In this document: in pieces, positions 1 to 7,887 of the stretch
How the letters are laid out: every line of letters begins with the position of its first letter
Numbering within the stretch: position 1 is the stretch's first letter
NCBI RefSeq assembly: GCF_030687895.1
Contig: NZ_CP117452.1
Coordinates: forward strand, 4,766,501-4,830,500
Length of the DNA stretch: 64,000 nt
Reading direction: 5' to 3'
DNA from: Pseudomonas sp. FP198
GTDB taxonomy: Bacteria; Pseudomonadota; Gammaproteobacteria; Pseudomonadales; Pseudomonadaceae
Program-made: the position numbers and the translations under genes
The notes under the pieces: model-generated
The model's input: only the letters and a program-made list of their open reading frames with translations
Told to the model about the DNA's origin: nothing
Databases searched by the model: none

Positions 1-634
1 TCAGCGGCTCGCGGCTGGGCGTGCAGGTGATCGCGATGTCAATGCCCTCAAGGGCAGCGTCGATGGAGCTGCAGGGCGTGACGGCAAGACCGCTGTCACG
101 CGCCAGTCCATCACTGAACGCCTTGGCCTTTTGCGCATCCCGCGCCCAGACCCGTACCTCGTCGATCGGCCGCACCAGGCGCAGCGCCTGGAGCTGCAAC
201 GCCGCCTGCTCGCCGGCCCCGATCAACGCCACGCTGCGGCTTTGCTCGCGAGACAGGCAACGCGCCGCCACCGCCCCGGCCGCAGCGGTGCGCACGGCGG
301 TGAGGTAGCCATTGTCGAGCAGCAGCGCCTCCAGCAGACCGGTACGCGCCGAGAGCAGCATCATCATGCCGTTGAGGCTGGGCAGGCCGAGCTTGGGATT
401 GTCGAAGAAACCCGGACTGACCTTGATGGCGAAGCGCTCCAGACCCGGCAGGTAAGCGGTCTTCACATCCACTTCGCCGTTGTGCTCGGGAATGTCCAGC
501 CGCAGGATCGGCGGCATCGCCACGGCCGCGGTGGCCAGCAGCACGAAGGCCTGCTCGATGGCGTCGATGCTGGCCAGGTCGAGGGCCACGCAACTGCGCA
601 GGTCGGCCTCGCTCAATAGGGTGACTTCACTCAT
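1..634 (-). CDS. eutC: EutC-like ornithine cyclodeaminase family protein (3' end outside window)
   Basis: The first 211 residues are visible, read leftwards from ATG 634; the C-terminus lies beyond the left edge. The protein belongs to the ornithine cyclodeaminase/mu-crystallin family: a substrate half carrying AIKVSPGFFDNP, then the start of the NAD-binding Rossmann domain with VALIGAGEQAALQLQAL (about residues 150-166). It starts 21 bp after the stop of the EutB-like dehydratase, and ehuBCDA and enuR follow, so it is EutC of ectoine/hydroxyectoine utilization. EutA-EutB-EutC are associated with converting hydroxyectoine to ectoine. By sequence alone it could be another cyclodeaminase; the assignment rests on context. 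Confidence 0.85.
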   Translation of the reverse strand, partial: MSEVTLLSEADLRSCVALDLASIDAIEQAFVLLATAAVAMPPILRLDIPEHNGEVDVKTAYLPGLERFAIKVSPGFFDNPKLGLPSLNGMMMLLSARTGLLEALLLDNGYLTAVRTAAAGAVAARCLSREQSRSVALIGAGEQAALQLQALRLVRPIDEVRVWARDAQKAKAFSDGLARDSGLAVTPCSSIDAALEGIDIAITCTPSREPL

Positions 635-655
635 AACAGGCTCCGTTGTGGGTTA

Positions 656-1627
656 TCAGGCGTTGGCGCCGGCGATCACGCGGGCATGTTGTTCGGTGTC
701 GACGTTGCGCCCGCTGACCACCACCACGATCGGTCCGCGCGGTTCGACCAGGCCGTCGAGCAACGCCGCGATGCCCACCACGGCGGCACCTTCGAGCACC
801 AGGCGTTCGTAGTGATAGGCGTGGCGCAGGGCATTGGCGATCGAGGCTTCCGAGAGCAAGTGCACGTCATCGGCCAACTGCCGGGTCATGGCGAAGGTGT
901 AGCGGTTGTCCAGGCCGATGCCGCCGCCAAGAGAGTCCGCCAGGGTCGGCAGTTCTTCGACTTCCAGCGGCTGGCCGGCGGCGAGGCTGGCGTGCATCGC
1001 GGCGCCTCGCGCCATGCTGATGCCGTGGACTTGAATGGCTGGATTGGCGCTTTTCAGGGCCAGGCCCACACCGGCGAACAGGCCGCCGCCGGACAATGGC
1101 ACCAGCACCTGGGCCACATCCGCCTGCTGTTCGAGGATCTCCAGGCCAAGGGTGCCTTGGCCGGCGATGATTGCGGGATGATCGAACGGCGGCAGGAAGG
1201 TCGCGCCCTGCTCGCGGGCGATGCGTTCGGCTTCGCGCTGGGCGTCGTCCTGGGACTGGCCGACGATGCATACCTCGGCACCCAGGTCGCGGATCGCTTG
1301 GACCTTGTTGGCCGGCACCAGGTTCGACAGGCAGATGATCGCCCTCACACCCTGTTGCGAGGCGGCATAGGCGAGCGCCCGGCCATGATTGCCGGTCGAT
1401 GCGGTGACCACGCCGCGGGCCTTCTGTTCGACGCTGAGCTGCGCCACGGCATTGCTGGCGCCGCGCAGCTTGAAGCTGCCGGTGACTTGCAGGGACTCCA
1501 GCTTGAGGGACACGGGCACGCCCATCAGTCGCGACAGGCTTGGGGAATACTCCATGGGCGTACGCCGCACCAGCGACTCGATGCGCTGGCGAGCGAGGTA
1601 GATGTCCTGAAGCTGCAACCCTGTCAT
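656..1627 (-). CDS. eutB: Hydroxyectoine utilization dehydratase EutB (PLP threonine-dehydratase family)
   Basis: 323 residues, a fold-type II PLP enzyme of the serine/threonine dehydratase family. The cofactor lysine is K53 in GSFKLRGASNA, the asparagine loop is TASTGNHGRA (about 95-104), and the glycine-rich phosphate loop is PLSGGGLFAGV (about 183-193). Length fits the catabolic dehydratase family without a regulatory ACT domain. It is transcribed leftwards with eutC (21-bp gap). The neighbouring ehu transporter and MocR regulator make EutB the natural call over a biodegradative threonine dehydratase. A motif shared with the enuR upstream region lies 62-78 bp upstream of its start. Confidence 0.88.
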   Translation of the reverse strand: MTGLQLQDIYLARQRIESLVRRTPMEYSPSLSRLMGVPVSLKLESLQVTGSFKLRGASNAVAQLSVEQKARGVVTASTGNHGRALAYAASQQGVRAIICLSNLVPANKVQAIRDLGAEVCIVGQSQDDAQREAERIAREQGATFLPPFDHPAIIAGQGTLGLEILEQQADVAQVLVPLSGGGLFAGVGLALKSANPAIQVHGISMARGAAMHASLAAGQPLEVEELPTLADSLGGGIGLDNRYTFAMTRQLADDVHLLSEASIANALRHAYHYERLVLEGAAVVGIAALLDGLVEPRGPIVVVVSGRNVDTEQHARVIAGANA

Positions 1628-1688
1628 GACCGCGTCCCGAGCCGATGTGTTGGGCGCAGTCTAAGAGGGCTGGATTGTGCTGATGAAT

Positions 1689-1705
1689 GTACTAGGGCAA
1701 TTTAG
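1689..1705. promoter_or_regulatory. Candidate EnuR operator or promoter element upstream of eutB
   Basis: The 17-mer TGTACTAGGGCAATTTA matches TGTCCTAGTGCAATACA at 3436-3452 in 13 of 17 positions. Both copies have the same orientation and lie about 62-64 bp before the ATG of a leftward gene (eutB and enuR). This is the arrangement expected of a regulator acting on both its own gene and the catabolic operon. It is inferred only; a conserved promoter sequence would look the same. Confidence 0.45.
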
Positions 1706-1735
1706 TGATGAAGTTCCAAAGTCACCACAGATCCC

Positions 1736-1825
1736 TGTGGGAGCGAGCTTGCTCGCGATGAGGCCCTCAGTTCCGACATCCCTGCTGGCTGTCAAACCGC
1801 TATCGCGAGCAAGCTCGCTCCCACA
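1736..1825. repeat. REPIN: inverted pair of REP palindromes
   Basis: Two copies of the Pseudomonas REP core (TGTGGGAGCGAGCTTGCTCG) face each other at 1736-1764 and 1799-1825 across a short spacer. The same family recurs in intergenic gaps throughout the window. With the next REPIN it fills most of the 350-bp gap between eutB and enuR (1628-1977), where no gene is visible. Confidence 0.93.
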
Positions 1826-1870
1826 GTCTGGACTGGCTCGCCCAGATTCAGAGGCCGCCGGAAATCCCCT

Positions 1871-1959
1871 TGTGGGAGCGAGCCTGCTCGCGAAAGCCGT
1901 CTACCCATCACATCAATGCTGGATGTGCTGCCGCCTTCGCGAGCAGGCTCGCTCCCACA
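1871..1959. repeat. REPIN: second inverted REP pair in the eutB-enuR gap
   Basis: Same REP family as the preceding pair but of the GAGCCTGCTC subtype: direct copy from 1871, inverted copy ending at 1959. The two tandem REPINs have different centre sequences (GCTTGC versus GCCTGC), so they are separate insertions rather than one duplicated unit. Confidence 0.93.
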
Positions 1960-1977
1960 GGATTATTGTTCGCGTTA

Positions 1978-3372
1978 TCAAAAATCATGAATCTGCGGAT
2001 ACTGGTTGAAGATCTGCCGCATGCCTATCAGTGCATGGCGCATTTCTTCATCGCTGCATTCGGCGCCAACGCAGACCCGCACCGCCCGTGGCCGCGGCGT
2101 GCCGCGCACGGTGAACGGATCGGGGGACGTGACGGCGATGTGCTTGTGCCGCAGCGCCCGTACCAGGCTGTCGACTTCCCAGTGGGGCGGAATGCCGATC
2201 CAAGCATTCAAGGCATGGGGATGCTGGGCCAAGACGTGCTCGCCCATGTATTCGGTGACCATCGCCTGGCGCCCGGCCAACAGGCGTCGTTGCAAGTGCA
2301 GCAATGAGTCGGCGCGACCGTCGCGGATCCAGCGGGCGGCAATCTCCGAGACCATCGGCGTGGCCATCCAACTGTTCACCCGCAGAATGCTCTCGGTACG
2401 CAACGCCAGGCGCTTGGGCACCACCAGGTAACCGATGCGCAAGCCCGTGAGCACCGACTTGGTCATGCTCGTGCAATAGAACGACAGCTCCGGCAGGTAA
2501 TGGCTAATGGGCGGCGCCCGGCGCTCGTCCAGCAACGGCCCGTAGACATCGTCTTCGATGATGTGCACGCCGAAGCGCCGGGCAATCTCGGCGATTTCCC
2601 GGCGGCGGGTGTCGGGCATCAGGCTGGTGGTGGGGTTATTGAGGTTGGGGGTGCACACCAGCGCGGTGATGCGCTCGTTGCTGCACATGTCCTCGAAATG
2701 CTCGGGATCGATGCCGTGGCGGTCGGTGTCCAGGCCCTTGAGGGTGAAACCCAGTACTTGGGAATTGCCGATCACACCGTGGTCGGTCAGCCCTTCGCAG
2801 AGCACTACATCGTCGGGACCGGCCAGGGAAGCCAGGGCGAGGAAGATGCCATGAGCCGCGCCGTTGGTAATCAAGACGTCGTTGCGATCGACCTTCAGCC
2901 CCTGCCGGCCGATCCATTGCGCCGCCGCTTCGCGATGGGATTCAAACCCCGCAATCGGACGAAACGCATGAATCCATGGCTGATCCTCTTCTGTGCTCAG
3001 CTCGGCGCAGGTGTCGCGCCAGAACTGATCGTGCTCGCGAGTGTGCAGGATCCGCGTGATGGAAAAATCCACCAGCGCCCGCTCGGGGCTGTCGAGTATG
3101 TAGGTGGCGACCCGGTCGCTCATGCGCCGCGAAACGAAACTGCCGCGCCCTACTTCGCAACGCACCAGCCCCTGGCGCTCCAGTTCCTTGTAGGCGTTGG
3201 TGACGGTCTGCACGCTGATGCCCATGGCGTCGGCCACTTGCCGTTGCGGCGGCAGGCGCTGGTCGTTGGCGAGGACGCCCTGTTCGATGTCGTCGGCGAT
3301 CGCCTGGACCAGAATCTTGTATTTGGATTCACCGCTGCGGGCGACGTCCAAGGCTGATTTCCACTTATCCAT
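1978..3372 (-). CDS. enuR: EnuR, MocR/GntR-type regulator of ectoine utilization
   Basis: 464 residues from ATG 3372 (MDKWKSALDVAR). The N-terminal GntR winged helix (about 15-85, with LPPQRQVADAMGISVQTVTN) is joined to a fold-type I aminotransferase-like domain. The PLP lysine is visible in SMTKSVLTGLRIGYL, and NLNNPTT and ED-VYGPL match MocR aminotransferase motifs. In ectoine clusters the MocR protein EnuR is a PLP-dependent repressor that responds to ectoine breakdown intermediates. It lies between eutB and the divergent ehuBCDA operon, as expected. Longer in-frame starts upstream exist but lack family support. Confidence 0.88.
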   Translation of the reverse strand: MDKWKSALDVARSGESKYKILVQAIADDIEQGVLANDQRLPPQRQVADAMGISVQTVTNAYKELERQGLVRCEVGRGSFVSRRMSDRVATYILDSPERALVDFSITRILHTREHDQFWRDTCAELSTEEDQPWIHAFRPIAGFESHREAAAQWIGRQGLKVDRNDVLITNGAAHGIFLALASLAGPDDVVLCEGLTDHGVIGNSQVLGFTLKGLDTDRHGIDPEHFEDMCSNERITALVCTPNLNNPTTSLMPDTRRREIAEIARRFGVHIIEDDVYGPLLDERRAPPISHYLPELSFYCTSMTKSVLTGLRIGYLVVPKRLALRTESILRVNSWMATPMVSEIAARWIRDGRADSLLHLQRRLLAGRQAMVTEYMGEHVLAQHPHALNAWIGIPPHWEVDSLVRALRHKHIAVTSPDPFTVRGTPRPRAVRVCVGAECSDEEMRHALIGMRQIFNQYPQIHDF

Positions 3373-3435
3373 AACGCTGCGACCCGCCTTTGTACTGGTG
3401 CGCCCAGCATTGCTCGGGCTTCGCGGCAAAGCAAT

Positions 3436-3452
3436 TGTCCTAGTGCAATACA
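3436..3452. promoter_or_regulatory. Candidate EnuR operator in the enuR-ehuB intergenic region
   Basis: TGTCCTAGTGCAATACA, the partner of the motif upstream of eutB. It lies 64-80 bp upstream of enuR and about 210 bp upstream of the divergent ehuB, so one site could serve autoregulation and transporter control. Not experimentally known from this sequence. Confidence 0.45.
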
Positions 3453-3660
3453 ATCGGCGCCGGGGCTTTTGTATGCTCGGTCCAAGGTCGTCATCCAGGC
3501 GGGCACACTGCCCCGATAAAAAGCCGGATCGACCTGTACCGGCGCTGTTACCGACTCAGGCCCCGCCCGGATCCGCCGCTGTACGCTTTGCTCTTGCCAC
3601 ACTGCCTCCTAACACAGAACCGTCCAGCGACGGATCCACAAGAAACAGGAGATTTTATCG

Positions 3661-4518
3661 ATGAGCAATTTTCCAACCAGCAGCTGCACGCCCCTGCGCC
3701 GCCTCTTGTTGACGTGTGCCGCGCTTGGCCTGGCCGGCAGCGTTCAAGCGGCCACCCTGGATACCGTCAAAAGCAACAGCAGCATCCGCATCGGCTATGC
3801 CAACGAAACGCCGTTTGCGTTCACCGAAACCGACGGCAGCGTGACCGGCGAATCGCCGGAGATCGCCAAGATCATCTTCGCCAGGATGGGCATCAAGCAG
3901 GTCAATGGGGTGCTCACCGAATGGGGCTCGCTGATTCCGGGCCTGCGCGCCGGGCGTTTCGACGTGATTGCCGCCGGCATGTACATTACCCCGGCGCGTT
4001 GCAAGCAAGTGTTGTTCACCGACCCGCAATACCAGTTGCCCGACGCCTTGCTCGTGGCCAAGGGCAATCCGAAAAAGCTCCACAGCTACGAAGACATCGC
4101 CAAACAACCGGACGTGAAGCTGGCGATCATGGCCGGTACGGTCAACCTCGCTTACGCCCGCGACTCGGGGGTCAAGGACGAACAGATCCTCCAGGTTCCC
4201 GACACCACGGCGCAACTGCAAGCGGTGCGCGCCGGTCGCGCCGATGCCGCCGTCGGCACACAACTGACCATGAAAGGCCTGGCCAGCAAGGGCGGCGACA
4301 AAGTCGAGGCGATGACCGAGTTCAAGGACGATCCGTCCCACATCGGCTACGGCGCCCTGGCCTTCCGGCCCGAGGACAAGGACCTGCGCGACGCGGTCAA
4401 CGCCGAGCTGAAGAAGTGGCTGGGCTCGGAGGAACATCTCAAGGCCGTCGCACCCTTCGGTTTCGACAAGTCCAACGTCACCAGCAAGACCGCGGCCGAG
4501 CTCTGCGCTCAGCCGTAA
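3661..4518 (+). CDS. ehuB: EhuB, ectoine/hydroxyectoine-binding periplasmic protein
   Basis: 285 residues with a Sec signal peptide (LRRLLLTCAALGLAGSVQA, cleavage near residue 30) and a bacterial SBP family 3 fold starting SSIRIGYANETPFAFT. GMYITPARCKQVLFTDPQYQ matches the EhuB signature well. It would bind ectoine and hydroxyectoine in the periplasm and deliver them to EhuCD. An AGGAG-type ribosome site precedes ATG 3661. First gene of ehuBCDA, divergent from enuR; an amino acid binding protein is the only serious alternative and the context argues against it. Confidence 0.9.
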   Translation: MSNFPTSSCTPLRRLLLTCAALGLAGSVQAATLDTVKSNSSIRIGYANETPFAFTETDGSVTGESPEIAKIIFARMGIKQVNGVLTEWGSLIPGLRAGRFDVIAAGMYITPARCKQVLFTDPQYQLPDALLVAKGNPKKLHSYEDIAKQPDVKLAIMAGTVNLAYARDSGVKDEQILQVPDTTAQLQAVRAGRADAAVGTQLTMKGLASKGGDKVEAMTEFKDDPSHIGYGALAFRPEDKDLRDAVNAELKKWLGSEEHLKAVAPFGFDKSNVTSKTAAELCAQP

Positions 4519-4596
4519 TCGACACTGGCGTGCCGAAACAGGCATGACGCGTACGCGTGATGCCTGTTCCCAGCTTCATCGGATACGGGTTGAACC

Positions 4597-5256
4597 ATGG
4601 GCGAATTACTTCCGTTATTGATTCAAGGGGCCTGGGTCACGCTCCAGGTGACATTCTTCGGCTCGTTGCTGGCGATCGTCGCCGCGGTGCTGGCGGCGCT
4701 CGGTCGACTGTCGCCGTGGCGTGCGTTGCGCTGGTTTTCGATTACCTATATCGAAGTGTTCCGTGGCACCTCGCTGCTGGTGCAGCTGTTCTGGCTGTTC
4801 TTCGTGCTGCCACTGCCGCCGTTCAACATCGAGCTGAGCCCCTACGCCGTGGCGATTGTCGGCCTGGGGCTGCACATCGGCGCCTACGGGGCCGAGGTGA
4901 TGCGTGGCGCGATCAGCTCGGTCGCCAAGGGGCAATACGAAGCCTGCACGGCGCTGAACTTCAGCAGCTTTACGCGCTTCAAGCGAATCATCCTGCCCCA
5001 GGCCTTGCTGGCGGCCATTCCACCGGGCACCAACCTGCTGATCGAGTTGTTGAAGAATACCTCGCTGGTGTCGTTGATCACCTTGTCCGACCTGAGTTTC
5101 CGGGCACGCCAACTGGACCAGGCGACGTTCCAGACCCTGGAAATCTTCAGCCTGGCGCTGGTGATGTATTTCATCCTCGCCCAGGCCATCAACCTGGGCA
5201 TGCGCCACGTCGAGCGTCGGCTGAGCCGGGGCCGGATGCGCGGAGGTCTGTCATGA
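4597..5256 (+). CDS. ehuC: EhuC, ectoine/hydroxyectoine ABC transporter permease
   Basis: 219 residues, a HisM/GlnP-type inner-membrane permease with about five hydrophobic spans. The family motifs FRGTSLLVQLFWLFFVLP (periplasmic side, about 50-67) and EACTALNFSSFTRFKRIILP (the EAA loop contacting the ATPase, about 112-131) are intact. Its stop overlaps the ehuD start by 4 bp (ATGA), giving translational coupling. It pairs with EhuD as a heterodimeric channel. Confidence 0.9.
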   Translation: MGELLPLLIQGAWVTLQVTFFGSLLAIVAAVLAALGRLSPWRALRWFSITYIEVFRGTSLLVQLFWLFFVLPLPPFNIELSPYAVAIVGLGLHIGAYGAEVMRGAISSVAKGQYEACTALNFSSFTRFKRIILPQALLAAIPPGTNLLIELLKNTSLVSLITLSDLSFRARQLDQATFQTLEIFSLALVMYFILAQAINLGMRHVERRLSRGRMRGGLS

Positions 5257-5909
5257 CGCTGTTCGATTGGTCCTACGCCGCACTGATCCTACCGGACCTG
5301 CTGCGCGCCTCCCTCAACACCGTGGGCATTACCCTGATCGGTTTCCTGATCGCGATCGTGCTGGGGCTGTTCCTGGCGATTGGCCGGCGCAGCCGCAAGT
5401 TCTGGTTGTCGTGGCCGGCCACGGCAGTGATCGAGTTCATCCGCAGCACGCCGTTGCTGATCCAGGTGTACTTCCTTTATTACGTGCTGCCCAACTACGG
5501 CCTGAGCCTGACGGCCATGCAAGTCGGCATCCTCGGCATCGGCCTGCATTACGCCTGCTACATCGCCGAGGTCTACCGCAGTGGCCTCGACGCCGTGCCA
5601 CGGGCGCAGTGGGAGGCGGTGACCGCACTGAACATCGCGCCGTACGACGCCTACCGCAACATCATCCTGCCCCAGGCGCTGCGGCCGATCGTGCCGCCGC
5701 TGGGCAACTACCTAGTGGCGATGCTCAAGGACACGCCGGTGCTGTCGGCGATCACCGTGGTGGAAATCATGCAGCAGGCCAAGAACATCGGCTCCGAACA
5801 TTTCCGCTACCTGGAACCGATCACCCTGGTCGGCCTGTTCTTCCTCGCCCTGAGCCTTGCCCTGGCTTGGCTGGTACGGCGCCTTGAAACGCGCATGGAG
5901 CTACGCTAA
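5253..5909 (+). CDS. ehuD: EhuD, ectoine/hydroxyectoine ABC transporter permease
   Basis: 218 residues, the second HisM-type permease, with EFIRSTPLLIQVYFLYYVLP and the EAA loop WEAVTALNIAPYDAYRNIIL. The start overlaps the ehuC stop. Its TAA stop overlaps a possible upstream ATG of ehuA (TAATG at 5907-5911). About five transmembrane spans are visible. Function follows from the operon: the channel for ectoine import. Confidence 0.9.
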   Translation: MTLFDWSYAALILPDLLRASLNTVGITLIGFLIAIVLGLFLAIGRRSRKFWLSWPATAVIEFIRSTPLLIQVYFLYYVLPNYGLSLTAMQVGILGIGLHYACYIAEVYRSGLDAVPRAQWEAVTALNIAPYDAYRNIILPQALRPIVPPLGNYLVAMLKDTPVLSAITVVEIMQQAKNIGSEHFRYLEPITLVGLFFLALSLALAWLVRRLETRMELR

Positions 5910-5983
5910 TGACTTTACCCCTGTCCACGCCCACCGATTTGTCCCGGCGCAGCACGCTGGCATCGCAGCAGGAGGCCCCGGCC

Positions 5984-6778
5984 ATGCAGATTCTGACACC
6001 GTCCCGGCCGATTGTGAGTTTCCAGGACGTGACCAAAAGCTATGGCAGCTTCACCGTGCTCGATCATTTGAACCTGGATGTCGCGCCCGGTGAAAAGGTC
6101 GCGATCATCGGCCCCAGCGGCTCGGGCAAGTCGACGCTGCTGCGGGTGCTGATGACGCTCGAAGGCATCGATCAGGGCCAAATCCGCATTGAGGACGACT
6201 CCCTCACCCACATGCCCAACCGCAACGGCGTGCTGGTTCCGGCCAATGACCGGCACATCCGCCGGGTGCGTGGCAAGATCGGCATGGTGTTCCAGAGCTT
6301 CAATCTGTTTCCCCATATGACCGCGCTGCAAAATGTGATCGAGGCGCCAGTGCAGGTGCTGGGCATGAACCCCAAGGAAGCCCGCGAGCGCGCCGCCGAC
6401 CTGCTCGAGCTGGTGGGCCTGGGCAACAAGCTCGACCATTACCCGTCGCAGTTGTCCGGCGGCCAGCAGCAGCGGGTGGCGATTGCCCGGGCGCTGGCGA
6501 TGCGCCCCAAGGTGATGCTGTTCGATGAAGTGACCTCGGCGCTTGATCCGGAATTGTGCGGCGAGGTGCTGAACGTGATCCGCAAGCTGGGCACCGAGCA
6601 CAACCTGACGATGTTGATGGTGACCCACCAGATGGGCTTTGCCCGGGAATTCGCCGACCGGGTATGCTTTTTCTACAAGGGCCAGATTCACGAACAAGGC
6701 ACCCCGGCGCAGATTTTCGAGCACCCGCAGCAGGAGCGGACGTGCGCGTTTCTGAGTGCGGTGAAAGAGGCTAACTAA
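5984..6778 (+). CDS. ehuA: EhuA, ectoine/hydroxyectoine ABC transporter ATPase
   Basis: 264 residues from ATG 5984 (MQILTPSRPIVSF). This start has a strong AGGAGG 8 bp upstream (5970-5975) and gives a usual-length polar amino acid transporter ATPase. The alternative ATG at 5909, overlapping the ehuD stop, would add 25 low-complexity residues. Walker A is GPSGSGKST, the signature is LSGGQQQRVAIARAL, and Walker B is VMLFDEVTSALDPEL. An EhuA/GlnQ-type insertion (NRNGVLVPANDRHIRRVRG) follows Walker A. Last gene of ehuBCDA. Confidence 0.88.
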   Translation: MQILTPSRPIVSFQDVTKSYGSFTVLDHLNLDVAPGEKVAIIGPSGSGKSTLLRVLMTLEGIDQGQIRIEDDSLTHMPNRNGVLVPANDRHIRRVRGKIGMVFQSFNLFPHMTALQNVIEAPVQVLGMNPKEARERAADLLELVGLGNKLDHYPSQLSGGQQQRVAIARALAMRPKVMLFDEVTSALDPELCGEVLNVIRKLGTEHNLTMLMVTHQMGFAREFADRVCFFYKGQIHEQGTPAQIFEHPQQERTCAFLSAVKEAN

Positions 6779-6798
6779 ACCTACCCAAGTGAACTCTG

Positions 6799-6932
6799 TT
6801 GTGGCGAGGGGATTTATCCCCGCTGGGCTGCGCAGCAGCCCCCCAAACAAGCAACTCGGAGTGTCAGGCTGAGTGGGTTGACCGTTTTGGGGCTGCTTCG
6901 CAGCCCAGCGGGGATAAATCCCCTCGCCACAA
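6799..6932. repeat. REPIN of the TGTGGCGAGGG family
   Basis: An inverted pair of about 44-bp units: each has TGTGGCGAGGGGATTTATCC, then a GCTGGGCTGC..GCAGC stem; left copy from 6799, right copy to 6932. It is a different REP class from the GGGAGCGAGC family. It lies downstream of ehuA, between convergent genes. Confidence 0.9.
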
Positions 6933-6951
6933 AGGGTCAAACGACAGCCAT

Positions 6952-6976
6952 AAAAAAAGGCCATGTTTCCATGGCC
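6952..6976 (-). terminator. Intrinsic terminator of the OmpA-like lipoprotein gene
   Basis: On the minus strand, GGCCATG-GAAA-CATGGCC (complement of 6959-6976) is followed by seven T (A run 6952-6958 on the plus strand). It sits 24 bp after the stop at 7000. Confidence 0.85.
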
Positions 6977-6999
6977 CCCGTTTCATAACCGTCCAGCGG

Positions 7000-7734
7000 T
7001 TATGGGTATTGCTGGTAAGTCTGCCCCTGCTGCTGCGGCGCCTGGTACTGCTGGCCAGGAATGGCCTTGAGGTTGACCTCGACGCGACGGTTTTGCGCAC
7101 GGCCGTTGACGTCGGCGTTGCTTGCCACCGGGTTGTCCGGGCCGGCGCCACGGGCCGAGAGGTTGGCGCCGCTGACACCTTGGGAGGTCAGGTAGGTCGC
7201 CACGCTCTGCGCGCGACGCTGGGACAGGTCCATGTTGTGCTGGCGGCTGCCGGTGCTGTCGGTGTAGCCGACGATCTCGATCTGGTTCTGGTTGAACTCC
7301 TTGAGGGAGTTGGCCAGGTTGTTCAGCGGCTGATAGAAGCTCGACGCGATGTTCGCCGAGTCGGTGGCGAAGGTGATATTGCCCGGCATGATCAGCTTGA
7401 TCTGGTCGCCCTGGCGCTGCACCTCAACGCCGGTATTGGCCATGCTGGCGCGCAATTTCTTTTCCTGCTGGTCCGCGTAGTAACCGTAGCCGGCCGCGGA
7501 AGCGCCCACCACCGCCGCGCCGATCAACGCACCCTTGCCCCGATTATCGTGGCCGATGGCCGCACCGGCCAATGCCCCGGCCAGGGCGCCGAGGCCGCCA
7601 TACTTGGCGGTTTTGCTCATGCCCGAAGATTCGGTAGAGGCCTGGCCCTGGTTGTCATAGGGGTTGGGCGACGCACAGCCGGACAACAGGGCCACGGCAG
7701 TAGCGACAACGATCAAGCGACGCGAGGTGAACAT
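7000..7734 (-). CDS. OmpA-family outer-membrane lipoprotein (YiaD-like)
   Basis: 244 residues. A lipoprotein signal ends in LLSGC (lipidated Cys20; Ala at +2 favours the outer membrane). A glycine-rich segment follows (about 46-85: GGLGALAGALAGAAIG), then the OmpA C-terminal peptidoglycan-binding domain (about 115-225) with YTDSTGSRQHNMDLSQRRAQ and NRRVEV. A glutamine-rich tail ends the protein. It probably tethers outer membrane to peptidoglycan, like YiaD. Monocistronic, with its own terminator. Confidence 0.85.
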   Translation of the reverse strand: MFTSRRLIVVATAVALLSGCASPNPYDNQGQASTESSGMSKTAKYGGLGALAGALAGAAIGHDNRGKGALIGAAVVGASAAGYGYYADQQEKKLRASMANTGVEVQRQGDQIKLIMPGNITFATDSANIASSFYQPLNNLANSLKEFNQNQIEIVGYTDSTGSRQHNMDLSQRRAQSVATYLTSQGVSGANLSARGAGPDNPVASNADVNGRAQNRRVEVNLKAIPGQQYQAPQQQGQTYQQYP

Positions 7735-7845
7735 GAAGATGCTCCTGGGTTTTCAGTCTGAGTTCCAAAGCATAGGCAATCGACTCTGGCTGGCGTTGGA
7801 ACGCGACAATCGTCAAAAATTCCGTCCCGTCGCGCTGCGCTTCGC

Positions 7846-7876
7846 CCGGACCGATCACCATGAGGCATCGGTCCGG
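7846..7876. terminator. Possible hairpin terminator after the argD-type gene
   Basis: A perfect 10-bp stem (CCGGACCGAT / ATCGGTCCGG, loop 11) lies just after the aminotransferase stop at 7888. There is no clear T tract, so it may be a weak or Rho-assisted terminator. Confidence 0.4.
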
Positions 7877-7887
7877 ACGAGGTAGCG

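Noticed and set aside
1736..1959. CRISPR-like array from repeated GGGAGCGAGC units
   Set aside because: Units are inverted palindromic pairs with irregular spacing and occur singly elsewhere. They are REPINs, not direct repeats with uniform spacers.
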